DNA of 64,000 bases from Sphingobacteriales bacterium (GCA_016706405.1 JADJJT010000005.1:1-64000), one strand, 5' to 3'. Positions 22,123 through 35,928 are shown, counted from the stretch's first letter. Made by a program: numbers and translations. Notes: generated by a model not told the origin, from the sequence alone.

Positions 22123-23484
22123 TTATTTACGGATAGCCGCCTCAATTTTCTCCATTGAAATGTAATCGTCAAATAACACTTCTCCATCATTATATTTTTT
22201 CAAAATGAACTCGTATTCTCTTTTTGTAATGAAGTCGCCGTCGTGGTAGTGGTAATCGTTTGAAACTATAACAGAGTTTTCATTTGAAGTGTCTACCAAT
22301 ATGAGATAATTGTAGTTTGAAGAACTGTATCCTATATTGGTTCTGTAATAGATAAATTTTGAAACTCTATATTTTTTGGTCAGAGAACTATTATCTTTTA
22401 ATAATTCAACTGAAAGTCCTGTATTTTGTGAAAGGATATTATATAATTTATCTTCATACTTTTGTAAAAAATGACTGTCAGAAAGTAAGTTTCCTAACTC
22501 CTTAGATTCATAAGAACTTGAGGAACAGTAAAGCACTATGATTTTGGGGGTTGAATTTTTTAATGTTTTGTCAAACTCGCTTGTCCACCTCGGAATAATA
22601 TAGTTATAGTCATAAATGGTGACTTTTGGGCTTGCCAAATCTGTTTCCGAATCCATATCACCAACTAAATCTTGCACCTTAGTACGACTAACCATTTCTT
22701 GGTCGTTGAAAAAAACTTCTTTACGAAGTCTGTCAATTAATTTTTGTTCCTCCAATGGCTCACTTTTATATTTAATAGCTAAATATTCAATGGCTTTTTT
22801 TAGTTTCATTTCATTGTCATCCTCTTTAGGCTTTGAACTGAACAGTTCAACAAGAATTGATAGCATTAATGACAACGTTAAATAGAAACCGTAGATGGTA
22901 AACAAAATTGTCCCATAGATTAGGAAGTCGCCTTTTGCAAAAAAAAGTGAAATGAGTAAGATAAAGTAGGAGGCAAAGAAGTTTGTTAATGGGTTGCTTG
23001 AAATAGTAACCTTTGATTTGGATTTTACCCATTTCCCAATTCTGGCAACATTTGATATGTTTATAGAAATAGTCAAAGAAAAAAAGAACCATAAATAAAT
23101 TATTATGCTTTTTGATTCAGTGCCGTTAGTCTGTAGAAAAGAAAAGAGTCCGATAAATGTAGCAAACAAGAAAGTGATTGCGATGAGATAAAACTGTCTC
23201 CAAAAACTTGATTTAACGTCAAAATCTTTTAGGAATAATGGGATGGCAAGTGTCAAACCGCTAAGACCTGCTGTGATTTGGCAAATGCTTTGAATATCTG
23301 TCTCTGATATAGCATAGGCGACTTTAATTACAACGAGAATAATTAACAATGCAGTAATAGTCAGCGAAGAAATAAAAGTGGCTGTATAGAACGATTTGTC
23401 GGAAATTATAAATCCCGATTTAAGTTTTTCTGGCAACGGCTGATGTTGCCCTTCGTTGTTATTTCGTCGTTTGTTAAATGCCAT
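22123..23484 (-). CDS. Multi-pass membrane protein with cytoplasmic C-terminal domain, unknown
   Basis: 453 residues. The N-terminal 30 residues are polar. Six hydrophobic segments follow between about 38 and 215 (for example TALLIILVVIKVAYAI, QFYLIAITFLFATFIGLF, YGFYLTLSLMLSILVEL). The remaining 240 residues are soluble and mixed-charge with no motif I can name. The layout, a membrane anchor plus a soluble domain encoded alone in a cassette, is shared by many uncharacterised accessory genes, including some anti-phage effectors, but nothing here proves such a role. It lies between the 10-unit and 38-unit R306 arrays. Confidence 0.65.
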   Translation of the reverse strand: MAFNKRRNNNEGQHQPLPEKLKSGFIISDKSFYTATFISSLTITALLIILVVIKVAYAISETDIQSICQITAGLSGLTLAIPLFLKDFDVKSSFWRQFYLIAITFLFATFIGLFSFLQTNGTESKSIIIYLWFFFSLTISINISNVARIGKWVKSKSKVTISSNPLTNFFASYFILLISLFFAKGDFLIYGTILFTIYGFYLTLSLMLSILVELFSSKPKEDDNEMKLKKAIEYLAIKYKSEPLEEQKLIDRLRKEVFFNDQEMVSRTKVQDLVGDMDSETDLASPKVTIYDYNYIIPRWTSEFDKTLKNSTPKIIVLYCSSSSYESKELGNLLSDSHFLQKYEDKLYNILSQNTGLSVELLKDNSSLTKKYRVSKFIYYRTNIGYSSSNYNYLILVDTSNENSVIVSNDYHYHDGDFITKREYEFILKKYNDGEVLFDDYISMEKIEAAIRK

Positions 23485-23506
23485 TAGGGTCTGTTAATAT
23501 TTCGCA

Positions 23507-26500
23507 CAACGCCCGGGCTTTGCGTTGGGCGGTTTACGAAGCACAAATTTACAATACATTTTTAAGTTTTATTAGAAAATTCTTCCCTTGAAATAACACT
23601 TCCGCCCGCCTAACCGTAAAGCCATTGTTATATAAATGTTATTTTATCTGCCTGCAAGTTTATACTTTCCAGATACTTTAGCACGACAGTCGGCACACTA
23701 CTTCCCTTGCTGGCCGAGTTAATAGTTCCGGAAAACTACTAAGTTTTCAAGCGACCTACAAAATTGCAAATTTTTACTGTGTTTTCCTATAAATTTTTCT
23801 GATAATTTTATATAACGGTTTGGGCTTGCGTTGGGCGGCCTACGAAGGACAAATTTACAATACATTTTTTAAGTTTTATTAGAAAATTCTTCCTTGAAAT
23901 AACACTTCCGCCCGCCTAATCGTAAAGCCATTGTTATATAAATGTTATTTTATCTGCCTGCAAGTTTATACTTTCCAGATACTTTAGCACAACAGTCGGC
24001 AAACGACTAACCGTGCTGGCCGAGTTAATAGTTCCGGGAAAACTACTAAGTTTTCAAGCGACCTACAAAATTGCAAATTTTTACTGTGTTTTCCTATAAA
24101 TTTTTCTGATAATTTATATAACGGAAAAGGCTTTGCGTTGGGCGGCCTACGAAGGACAAATTTACAATACATTTTTAAGTTTTATTAGAAAATTCTTCCC
24201 TTGAAATAACACTTCCGCCCGCCTAATCGTAAAGCCATTGTTATATAAATGTTATTTTATCTGCCTGCAAGTTTATACTTTCCAGATACTTTAGCACAAC
24301 AGTCGGCAAACGACTAACCGTGCTGGCCGAGTTAATAGTTCCGAAAACTACTAAGTTTTCAAGCGACCTACAAAATTGCAAATTTTTACTGTGTTTTCCT
24401 ATAAATTTTTCTGATAATTTTATATAACGGAAAAGGCTTTGCGTTGGGCGGTTTACGAAGCACAAATTTACAATACATTTCCAACTTTTATTAGAAAATT
24501 CTTCCCTTGAAATAACACTTCCGCCCGCCTAATCGTAAAGCCATTGTTATATAAATGTTATTTTATCTGCCTGCAAGTTTATACTTTCCAGATACTTTAG
24601 CACAACAGTCGGCAAACGACTAACCGTGCTGGCCGAGTTAATAGTTCCGGAAAACTACTAAGTTTTCAAGCGACCTACAAAATTGCAAATTTTCACCGTG
24701 TTTTCCTATAAATTTTTCTGATAATTTTATATAACGCTTTGAGCTTTGCGTTGGGCGGTTTACGAAGCACAAATTTACAATACATTTTTAAGTTTTATTA
24801 GAAAATTCTTCCCTTGAAATAACACTTCCGCCCGCCTAACCGTAAAGCCATTGTTATATAAATGTTATTTTATCTGCCTGCAAGTTTATACTTTCCAGAT
24901 ACTTTAGCACGACAGTCGGCACACTACTTCCTTGCTGGCCGAGTTAATAGTTCCGAAAACTACTAAGTTTTCAAGCGACCTACAAAATTGCAAATTTTTA
25001 CTGTGTTTTCCTATAAATTTTTCTGATAATTTTATATAACGCCTGAGCTTTTGCGTTGGGCGGTTTACGAAGCACAAATTTACAATACATTTCCAACTTT
25101 TATTAGAAAATTCTTCCCTTGAAATAACACTTCCGCCCGCCTAACCGTAAAGCCATTGTTATATAAATGTTATTTTTATCTGTCTGCAAGTTTATACTTT
25201 CCAGATACTTTAGTACGACAGTCAGCACACGACCAACCGTGCTGGCCGAGTTAATAGTTCCGGAAACTACTAAGTTTTCAAGCGACCTACAAAGTTGCAA
25301 AGTTTCACTGTGTTTTCCTATAAATTTTTCTGATAATTTTATATAACGCCAGGGCTTTGCGTTGGGCGGTTTACGAAGCACAAATTTACAATACATTTCC
25401 AACTTTTATTAGAAAATTCTTCCCTTGAAATAACACTTCCGCCCGCCTAACCGTAAAGCCATTGTTATATAAATGTTATTTTTATCTGCCTGCAAGTTTA
25501 TACTTTCCAGATACTTTAGTACGACAGTCAGCACACGACCAACCGTGCTGGCCGAGTTAATAGTTCCGGAAAACTACTAAGTTTTCAAGCGACCTACAAA
25601 GTTGCAAATTTTCACCGTGTTTTCCTATAAATTTTTCTGATAATTTTATATAACGGAAAAGGCTTTGCGTTGGGCGGCCTACGAAGGACAAATTTACAAT
25701 ACATTTTTAAGTTTTATTAGAAAATTCTTCCCTTGAAATAACACTTCCGCCCGCCTAATCGTAAAGCCATTGTTATATAAATGTTATTTTATCTGCCTGC
25801 AAGTTTATACTTTCCAGATACTTTAGCACAACAGTCGGCAAACGACTAACCGTGCTGGCCGAGTTAATAGTTCCGAAAACTACTAAGTTTTCAAGCGACC
25901 TACAAAATTGCAAATTTTCACCGTGTTTTCCTATAAATTTTTCTGATAATTTTATATAACGCCTGGGCTTTGCGTTGGGCGGTTTACGAAGCACAAATTT
26001 ACAATACATTTCCAACTTTTATTAGAAAATTCTTCCCTTGAAATAACACTTCCGCCCGCCTAACCGTAAAGCCATTGTTATATAAATGTTATTTTTATCT
26101 GCCTGCAAGTTTATACTTTCCAGATACTTTAGTACGACAGTCAGCACACGACCAACCGTGCTGGCCGAGTTAATAGTTCCGAAAAACTACTAAGTTTTCA
26201 AGCGACCTACAAAGTTGCAAAGTTTTACTGTGTTTTCCTATAAATTTTTCTGATAATTTTATATAACGCCCGGGCTTTGCGTTGGGCGGCCTACGAAGGA
26301 CAAATTTACAATACATTTTTAAGTTTTATTAGAAAATTCTCACTTTGAAATAACACTTCTGCCCGCCTAACCGTAAAGCCATTGTTATATAAATGTTATT
26401 TTATCTGCCTGCAAGTTTATACTTTCCAGATACTTTAGCACAACAGTCGGCAAACGACTAACCGTGCTGGCCGAGTTAATAGTTCCGAAAAACTACTAAG

Positions 26501-29500
26501 TTTTCAAGCGACCTACAAAGTTGCAAAGTTTCACTGTGTTTTCCTATAAATTTTTCTGATAATTTTATATAACGGAAAAGGCTTTGCGTTGGGCGGCCTA
26601 CGAAGGACAAATTTACAATACATTTTTAAGTTTTATTAGAAAATTCTTCCCTTGAAATAACACTTCCGCCCGCCTAATCGTAAAGCCATTGTTATATAAA
26701 TGTTATTTTATCTGCCTGCAAGTTTATACTTTCCAGATACTTTAGCACAACAGTCGGCAAACGACTAACCGTGCTGGCCGAGTTAATAGTTCCGGAAAAC
26801 TACTAAGTTTTCAAGCGACCTACAAAATTGCAAATTTTCACCGTGTTTTCCTATAAATTTTTCTGATAATTTTATATAACGGAAAAGGCTTTGCGTTGGG
26901 CGGTTTACGAAGCACAAATTTACAATACATTTTTAAGTTTTATTAGAAAATTCTTCCCTTGAAATAACACTTCCGCCCGCCTAACCGTAAAGCCATTGTT
27001 ATATAAATGTTATTTTTATCTGCCTGCAAGTTTATACTTTCCAGATACTTTAGCACAACAGTCAGCAAACGACTAACCGTGCTGGCCGAGTTAATAGTTC
27101 CAAAACTACTAAGTTTTCAAGCGACCTACAAAATTGCAAATTTTCACCGTGTTTTCCTATAAATTTTTCTGATAATTTTATATAACGGAAAAGGCTTTGC
27201 GTTGGGCGGCCTACGAAGGACAAATTTACAATACATTTTTAAGTTTTATTAGAAAATTCTTCCCTTGAAATAACACTTCCGCCCGCCTAATCGTAAAGCC
27301 ATTGTTATATAAATGTTATTTTATCTGCCTGCAAGTTTATACTTTCCAGATACTTTAGCACAACAGTCGGCAAACGACTAACCGTGCTGGCCGAGTTAAT
27401 AGTTCCGGAAAACTACTAAGTTTTCAAGCGACCTACAAAGTTGCAAAGTTTCACTGTGTTTTCCTATAAATTTTTCTGATAATTTTATATAACGGAAAAG
27501 GCTTTGCGTTGGGCGGCCTACGAAGGACAAATTTACAATACATTTTTAAGTTTTATTAGAAAATTCTTCCCTTGAAATAACACTTCCGCCCGCCTAATCG
27601 TAAAGCCATTGTTATATAAATGTTATTTTATCTGCCTGCAAGTTTATACTTTCCAGATACTTTAGCACAACAGTCGGCAAACGACTAACCGTGCTGGCCG
27701 AGTTAATAGTTCCAAAACTACTAAGTTTTCAAGCGACCTACAAAGTTGCAAAGTTTCACTGTGTTTTCCTATAAATTTTTCTGATAATTTTATATAACGG
27801 AAAAGGCTTTGCGTTGGGCGGCCTACGAAGGACAAATTTACAATACATTTTTAAGTTTTATTAGAAAATTCTTCCCTTGAAATAACACTTCCGCCCGCCT
27901 AATCGTAAAGCCATTGTTATATAAATGTTATTTTATCTGCCTGCAAGTTTATACTTTCCAGATACTTTAGCACAACAGTCGGCAAACGACTAACCGTGCT
28001 GGCCGAGTTAATAGTTCCGAAAACTACTAAGTTTTCAAATTTTTCTGATAATTTTATATAACGGAAAAGGCTTTGCGTTGGGCGGCCTACGAAGGACAAA
28101 TTTACAATACATTTTTAAGTTTTATTAGAAAATTCTTCCCTTGAAATAACACTTCCGCCCGCCTAACCGTAAAGCCATTGTTATATAAATGTTATTTTTA
28201 TCTGCCTGCAAGTTTATACTTTCCAGATACTTTAGCACAACAGTCGGCAAACGACTAACCGTGCTGGCCGAGTTAATAGTTCCGGAAAACTACTAAGTTT
28301 TCAAGCGACCTACAAAATTGCAAATTTTCACCGTGTTTTCCTATAAATTTTTCTGATAATTTTATATAACGGAAAAGGCTTTGCGTTGGGCGGCCTACGA
28401 AGGACAAATTTACAATACATTTTTAAGTTTTATTAGAAAATTCTTCCCTTGAAATAACACTTCCGCCCGCCTAATCGTAAAGCCATTGTTATATAAATGT
28501 TATTTTATCTGCCTGCAAGTTTATACTTTCCAGATACTTTAGCACAACAGTCGGCAAACGACTAACCGTGCTGGCCGAGTTAATAGTTCCGGAAAACTAC
28601 TAAGTTTTCAAGCGACCTACAAAATTGCAAATTTTCACCGTGTTTTCCTATAAATTTTTCTGATAATTTTATATAACGGAAAAGGCTTTGCGTTGGGCGG
28701 CCTACGAAGGACAAATTTACAATACATTTTTAAGTTTTATTAGAAAATTCTTCCCTTGAAATAACACTTCCGCCCGCCTAATCGTAAAGCCATTGTTATA
28801 TAAATGTTATTTTATCTGCCTGCAAGTTTATACTTTCCAGATACTTTAGCACAACAGTCGGCAAACGACTAACCGTGCTGGCCGAGTTAATAGTTCCGAA
28901 AACTACTAAGTTTTCAAGCGACCTAACAAATTGCAAATTTTCACCGTGTTTTCCTATAAATTTTTCTGATAATTTTATATAACGGAAAAGGCTTTGCGTT
29001 GGGCGGCCTACGAAGGACAAATTTACAATACATTTCCAACTTTTATTAGAAAATTCTCACTTTGAAATAACACTTCTGCCCGCCTAATCGTAAAGCCATT
29101 GTTATATAAATGTTATTTTATCTGCCTGCAAGTTTATACTTTCCAGATACTTTAGCACAACAGTCGGCACACTACTTCCCTTGCTGGCCGAGTTAATAGT
29201 TCCGGAAAACTACTAAGTTTTCAAGCGACCTACAAAATTGCAAATTTTTACTGTGTTTTCCTATAAATTTTTCTGATAATTTTATATAACGGAAAAGGCT
29301 TTGCGTTGGGCGGTTTACGAAGCACAAATTTACAATACATTTCCAACTTTTATTAGAAAATTCTCACTTTGAAATAACACTTCTGCCCGCCTAACCGTAA
29401 AGCCATTGTTATATAAATGTTATTTTATCTGCCTGCAAGTTTATACTTTCCAGATACTTTAGCACGACAGTCGGCACACTACTTCCCTTGCTGGCCGAGT

Positions 29501-32500
29501 TAATAGTTCCGGAAAACTACTAAGTTTTCAAGCGACCTACAAATTGCAAATTTTTACTGTGTTTTCCTATAAATTTTTCTGATAATTTTATATAACGGAA
29601 AGGCTTTGCGTTGGGCGGCCTACGAAGGACAAATTTACAATACATTTTTAAGTTTTATTAGAAAATTCTTCCCTTGAAATAACACTTCCGCCCGCCTAAT
29701 CGTAAAGCCATTGTTATATAAATGTTATTTTATCTGCCTGCAAGTTTATACTTTCCAGATACTTTAGCACAACAGTCGGCAAACGACTAACCGTGCTGGC
29801 CGAGTTAATAGTTCCGGAAAACTACTAAGTTTTCAAGCGACCTACAAAATTGCAAATTTTCACCGTGTTTTCCTATAAATTTTTCTGATAATTTTATATA
29901 ACGGAAAAGGCTTTGCGTTGGGCGGCCTACGAAGGACAAATTTACAATACATTTTTAAGTTTTATTAGAAAATTCTTCCCTTGAAATAACACTTCCGCCC
30001 GCCTAATCGTAAAGCCATTGTTATATAAATGTTATTTTATCTGCCTGCAAGTTTATACTTTCCAGATACTTTAGCACGACAGTCGGCAAACGACTAACCG
30101 TGCTGGCCGAGTTAATAGTTTCGGAAAACTACTAAGTTTTCAAGCGACCTACAAAATTGCAAAGTTTTACTGTGTTTTCCTATAAATTTTTCTGATAATT
30201 TTATATAACGGAAAAGGCTTTGCGTTGGGCGGCCTACGAAGGACAAATTTACAATACATTTTTAAGTTTTATTAGAAAATTCTTCCCTTGAAATAACACT
30301 TCCGCCCGCCTAATCGTAAAGCCATTGTTATATAAATGTTATTTTATCTGCCTGCAAGTTTATACTTTCCAGATACTTTAGCACAACAGTCGGCAAACGA
30401 CTAACCGTGCTGGCCGAGTTAATAGTTCCCGGAAAACTACTAAGTTTTCAAGCGACCTACAAAATTGCAAATTTTCACCGTGTTTTCCTATAAATTTTTC
30501 TGATAATTTTATATAACGGAAAAGGCTTTGCGTTGGGCGGCCTACGAAGGACAAATTTACAATACATTTTTAAGTTTTATTAGAAAATTCTTCCCTTGAA
30601 ATAACACTTCCGCCCGCCTAATCGTAAAGCCATTGTTATATAAATGTTATTTTATCTGCCTGCAAGTTTATACTTTCCAGATACTTTAGCACAACAGTCG
30701 GCAAACGACTCACCGTGCTGGCCGAGTTAATAGTTCCGAAAACTACTAAGTTTTCAAGCGACCTACAAAATTGCAAATTTTTACTGTGTTTTCCTATAAA
30801 TTTTTCTGATAATTTTATATAACGGAAAAGGCTTTGCGTTGGGCGGCCTACGAAGGACAAATTTACAATACATTTTTAAGTTTTATTAGAAAATTCTTCC
30901 CTTGAAATAACACTTCCGCCCGCCTAATCGTAAAGCCATTGTTATATAAATGTTATTTTATCTGCCTGCAAGTTTATACTTTCCAGATACTTTAGCACAA
31001 CAGTCGGCAAACGACTAACCGTGCTGGCCGAGTTAATAGTTCCGAAACTACTAAGTTTTCAAGCGACCTACAAAATTGCAAATTTTCACCGTGTTTTCCT
31101 ATAAATTTTTTCTGATAATTTTATATAACGGAAAAGGCTTTGCGTTGGGCGGCCTACGAAGGACAAATTTACAATACATTTTTAAGTTTTATTAGAAAAT
31201 TCTTCCCTTGAAATAACACTTCCGCCCGCCTAATCGTAAAGCCATTGTTATATAAATGTTATTTTATCTGCCTGCAAGTTTATACTTTCCAGATACTTTA
31301 GCACAACAGTCGGCAAACGACTAACCGTGCTGGCCGAGTTAATAGTTCCGGAAAACTACTAAGTTTTCAAGCGACCTACAAAATTGCAAATTTTCACCGT
31401 GTTTTCCTATAAATTTTTCTGATAATTTTATATAACGGAAAAGGCTTTGCGTTGGGCGGCCTACGAAGGACAAATTTACAATACATTTTTAAGTTTTATT
31501 AGAAAATTCTTCCCTTGAAATAACACTTCCGCCCGCCTAATCGTAAAGCCATTGTTATATAAATGTTATTTTATCTGCCTGCAAGTTTATACTTTCCAGA
31601 TACTTTAGCACAACAGTCGGCAAACGACTAACCGTGCTGGCCGAGTTAATAGTTCCGAAAACTACTAAGTTTTCAAGCGACCTACAAAATTGCAAATTTT
31701 CACCGTGTTTTCCTATAAATTTTTCTGATAATTTTATATAACGCCCGGGCTTTGCGTTGGGCGGTTTACGAAGCACAAATTTACAATACATTTCCAACTT
31801 TTATTAGAAAATTCTTCCCTTGAAATAACACTTCCGCCCGCCTAACCGTAAAGCCATTGTTATATAAATGTTATTTTATCTGCCTGCAAGTTTATACTTT
31901 CCAGATACTTTAGCACGACAGTCGGCACACTACTTCCCCTTGCTGGCCGAGTTAATAGTTCCGGAAAACTACTAAGTTTTCAAGCGACCTACAAAATTGC
32001 AAATTTTTACTGTGTTTTCCTATAAATTTTTTCTGATAATTTTATATAACGGGAAAAGGCTTTTGCGTTGGGCGGCCTACGAAGGACAAATTTACAATAC
32101 ATTTTTAAGTTTTATTAGAAAATTCTTCCCTTGAAATAACACTTCCGCCCGCCTAATCGTAAAGCCATTGTTATATAAATGTTATTTTATCTGCCTGCAA
32201 GTTTATACTTTCCAGATACTTTAGCACAACAGTCGGCAAACGACTAACCGTGCTGGCCGAGTTAATAGTTCCGGAAAGCTACTAAGTTTTCAAGCGACCT
32301 ACAAAATTGCAAATTTTTACTGTGTTTTCCTATAAATTTTTCTGATAATTTTATATAACGGAAAAGGCTTTGCGTTGGGCGGCCTACGAAGGACAAATTT
32401 ACAATACATTTTTAAGTTTTATTAGAAAATTCTTCCCTTGAAATAACACTTCCGCCCGCCTAATCGTAAAGCCATTGTTATATAAATGTTATTTTATCTG

Positions 32501-35112
32501 CCTGCAAGTTTATACTTTCCAGATACTTTAGCACAACAGTCGGCAAACGACTAACCGTGCTGGCCGAGTTAATAGTTCCGGAAAACTACTAAGTTTTCAA
32601 GCGACCTACAAAGTTGCAAAGTTTCACTGTGTTTTCCTATAAATTTTTCTGATAATTTTATATAACGCCCGGGCTTTGCGTTGGGCGGTTTACGAAGCAC
32701 AAATTTACAATACATTTTTAAGTTTTATTAGAAAATTCTTCCCTTGAAATAACACTTCCGCCCGCCTAATCGTAAAGCCATTGTTATATAAATGTTATTT
32801 TATCTGCCTGCAAGTTTATACTTTCCAGATACTTTAGCACAACAGTCGGCAAACGACTAACCGTGCTGGCCGAGTTAATAGTTCCGGGAAAACTACTAAG
32901 TTTTCAAGCGACCTACAAAATTGCAAATTTTCACCGTGTTTTCCTATAAATTTTTCTGATAATTTTATATAACGGAAAAGGCTTTGCGTTGGGCGGCCTA
33001 CGAAGCACAAATTTACAATACATTTCCAACCTTTATTAGAAAATTCTTCCCTTGAAATCACACTTCCGCCCGCCTAACCGTAAAGCCATTGTTATATAAA
33101 TGTTATTTTTATCTGCCTGCAAGTGTATACTTTCCAGATACTTGAGCACAACAGTCGGCAAACGACTAACCGTGCTGGCCGAGTTAATAGTTCCGAAAAC
33201 TACTAAGTTTTCAAGCGACCTACAAAATTGCAAATTTTCACCGTGTTTTCCTATAAATTTTTCTGATAATTTTATATAACGGAAAAGGCTTTGCGTTGGG
33301 CGGCCTACGAAGGACAAATTTACAATACATTTTTAAGTTTTATTAGAAAATTCTTCCCTTGAAATAACACTTCCGCCCGCCTAATCGTAAAGCCATTGTT
33401 ATATAAATGTTATTTTTATCTGCCTGCAAGTTTATACTTTCCAGATACTTTAGCACAACAGTCGGCAAACGACTAACCGTGCTGGCCGAGTTAATAGTTC
33501 GGAAAACTACTAAGTTTTCAAGCGACCTACAAAATTGCAAATTTTCACCGTGTTTTCCTATAAATTTTTGATAATTTTATATAACGGAAAAGGCTTTGCG
33601 TTGGGCGGCCTACGAAGGACAAATTTACAATACATTTTTAAGTTTTATTAGAAAATTCTTCCCTGAAATAACACTTCCGCCCGCCTAATCGTAAAGCCAT
33701 TGTTATATAAATGTTATTTTATCTGCCTGCAAGTTTATACTTTCCAGATACTTTAGCACAACAGTCGGCAAACGACTAACCGTGCTGGCCGAGTTAATAG
33801 TTCTGGGAAAACTACTAAGTTTTCAAGCGACCCAAAATTGCAAATTTTCACCGTGTTTTCCTATAAATTTTTTCTGATAATTTTATATAACGCCCAGGCT
33901 TTGCGTTGGGCGGTTTACGAAGCTACAAATTTACAATACATTTCCAACTTTTATTAGAAAATTCTTCCCTTGAAATAACACTTCCGCCGCCTAACCGTAA
34001 AGCCATTGTTATATAAATGTTATTTTATCTGCCTGCAAGTTTATACTTTCCAGATACTTTAGCACGACAGTCAGCACACGACCAACCGTGCTGGCCGAGT
34101 TAATAGTTCCGGAAAACTACTAAGTTTTCAAGCGACCTACAAAATTGCAAATTTTTACTGTGTTTTCCTATAAATTTTTCTGATAATTTTATATAACTGG
34201 AAAAGGCTTTGCGTTGGGCAGCCTACGAAGGACAAATTTACAATACATTTTTAAGTTTTATTAGAAAATTCTTCCCTTGAAATAACACTTCCGCCCGCCT
34301 AATCGTAAAGCCATTGTTATATAAATGTTATTTATCTGCCTGCAAGTTTATACTTTCCAGATACTTTAGCACAACAGTCGGCAAACGATCAACCGTGCTG
34401 GCCGAGTTAATAGTTCCGGAAAACTACTAAGTTTTCAAGCGACCTACAAAATTGCAAATTTTCACCGTGTTTTCCTATAAATTTTTCTGATAATTTTATA
34501 TAACGGAAAAGGCTTTGCGTTGGGCGGCCTACGAAGGACAAATTTACAATACATTTTTAAGTTTTATTAGAAAATTTTTCACTTAAAATAACACTTCCGT
34601 CCGCATAATCGTAAAGTCATTGTTATATAAATGTTATGTTATCTGCCTGCAAGTTTATACTTTCCAGATACTTTAGCACAACAGGCGTCAAACGACTAAC
34701 CGTGCTGGCCGAGTTAATAGTTCCGGGAAACTACTAAGTTTTCAAGCGACCTACAAAATTGCAAATTTTCACCGTGTTTTCCTATAAATTTTCTGATAAT
34801 TTTATATAACGGAAAGGCTTTGCGTTGGGCGGCCTACGAAGGACAAATTTACAATACATTTTTAAGTTTTATTAGAAAATTCTTCCCTTGAAATAACACT
34901 TCCGCCCGCCTAATCGTAAAGCCATTGTTATATAAATGTTATTTTATCTGCCTGCAAGTTTATACTTTCCAGATACTTTAGCACAACAGTCGGCAAACGA
35001 CTAACCGTGCTGGCCGAGTTAATAGTTCCGGAAAACTACTAAGTTTTCAAGCGACCTACAAAATTGCAAATTTTTACTGTGTTTTCCTATAAATTTTTCT
35101 GATAATTTTATA
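23507..35112 (-). repeat. R306 cassette array 5 (38 units, 11.6 kb)
   Basis: This is the largest run: 38 head-to-tail units at a spacing of 305-308 bp (starts include 23507, 24425, 25344, 26264, 27183, 28059, 28980, 29899, 30820, 31739, 32663, 33582 and 34501). Most are subtype A. Subtypes B and C (the latter with CTCACTTTG, CTTCTGCCC and CACACTACTTCCC) are interspersed. The unit at 27795-28058 is shortened by about 43 bp in its body, and the unit at 34501 carries a cluster of substitutions in its attC. All units keep the TAAC...GTTATATAAA cassette ends, apart from one TAACTGG variant at 34194. Confidence 0.92.
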
Positions 35113-35176
35113 TAACGTCTAGGCTATGTGCCGTGCCGCCGTTTAGGAGGCATGGACATCATAGCCTTTGTTCGAT
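35113..35176 (-). other. attC-like site of the 238-residue protein cassette (short class)
   Basis: The arms GGCTATG and CATAGCC carry an inner imperfect stem (GTGCCGTGCCGCC against GGAGGCATGGACA). GTTCGATGAA at 35170 is the reverse complement of TTCATCGAAC at 35923-35932. Confidence 0.8.
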
Positions 35177-35181
35177 GAATT

Positions 35182-35898
35182 TTATTTCCAAAATTTAAGA
35201 CGTTCAAGAATTGTTTTTCCTGGCTTTTGAGACGATAGTTGATCATTTTTAAGAGTTTGTTTATTATCATTTTGGTCTTGCACAGGTTGAATACCTTCTG
35301 CTTTTGCTACCTTTTCTCGGGCAATCAATTCTTTTAATCTTTCAAACCAATTTATTTTATCAATTGCAATATCCCTTATATCAAACTTTTCATCAGTAAT
35401 TCTATATCGATGAAAGGTATGGTTTGGCTCTATTCCGAAAAAATTTTGTCCTATAATATTAGATATAGAATTTGTTACAAGTTCAAAGCCATCTGAATAT
35501 GGTATATTAAATTCATTTCTCTCTCCTTTTTTCAGTTCCTTTATTTCACCATTATGTTCTAATTGTTTTATAGACAGCCAATAATTTTCATAGTAGGTTG
35601 CTTGAAAAGTCATAGATGTTTCATCCGCAACAAAAAAACCTGCCTTTCCTTCAAATGAGTTTCTTTTGATGTTTGCTATTGTCTCAATCATAGGGTCTGA
35701 CACAAAAATCAAAGTCCCTGTGGATAAAAACGCAATATCAATGTATTCGTTATCTTCAAAGTCAATATTCATTGCTTCTTCCTGAAAGACTTCTCTTTCA
35801 AATTTCAATTTTTTCATCCAAAACTGGAATGAAATTTCATTAACCCTTTCCTTACTGTAAATCTTATCTGTGGCGATTGCCATGAATCTGAATCCCAT
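35182..35898 (-). CDS. Soluble hypothetical protein
   Basis: 238 residues, no signal peptide and no membrane segment, so probably cytoplasmic. The first 180 residues look like a compact mixed alpha/beta domain. The last 45 residues are low-complexity, Gln/Lys-rich and probably disordered before a short basic end (ERLKFWK). I recognise no family. It begins at an ATG at 35898; an in-frame ATG five codons later is an alternative start. It ends only a few bases from its own short attC-like site. Confidence 0.65.
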   Translation of the reverse strand: MGFRFMAIATDKIYSKERVNEISFQFWMKKLKFEREVFQEEAMNIDFEDNEYIDIAFLSTGTLIFVSDPMIETIANIKRNSFEGKAGFFVADETSMTFQATYYENYWLSIKQLEHNGEIKELKKGERNEFNIPYSDGFELVTNSISNIIGQNFFGIEPNHTFHRYRITDEKFDIRDIAIDKINWFERLKELIAREKVAKAEGIQPVQDQNDNKQTLKNDQLSSQKPGKTILERLKFWK

Positions 35899-35928
35899 TG
35901 TTTTTATTTTTTATCTTTTAATTTCATC

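Noticed and set aside
28796..29020. Recurrent minus-strand ORF of 60-99 residues in many R306 copies (for example 1724-1948, 24241-24465, 30636-30860)
   Set aside because: It starts in one cassette's attC and reads through the next body. Frames change from copy to copy because of indels, start codons differ (TTG or ATG in other frames), and most copies break it. No sign of coding selection.
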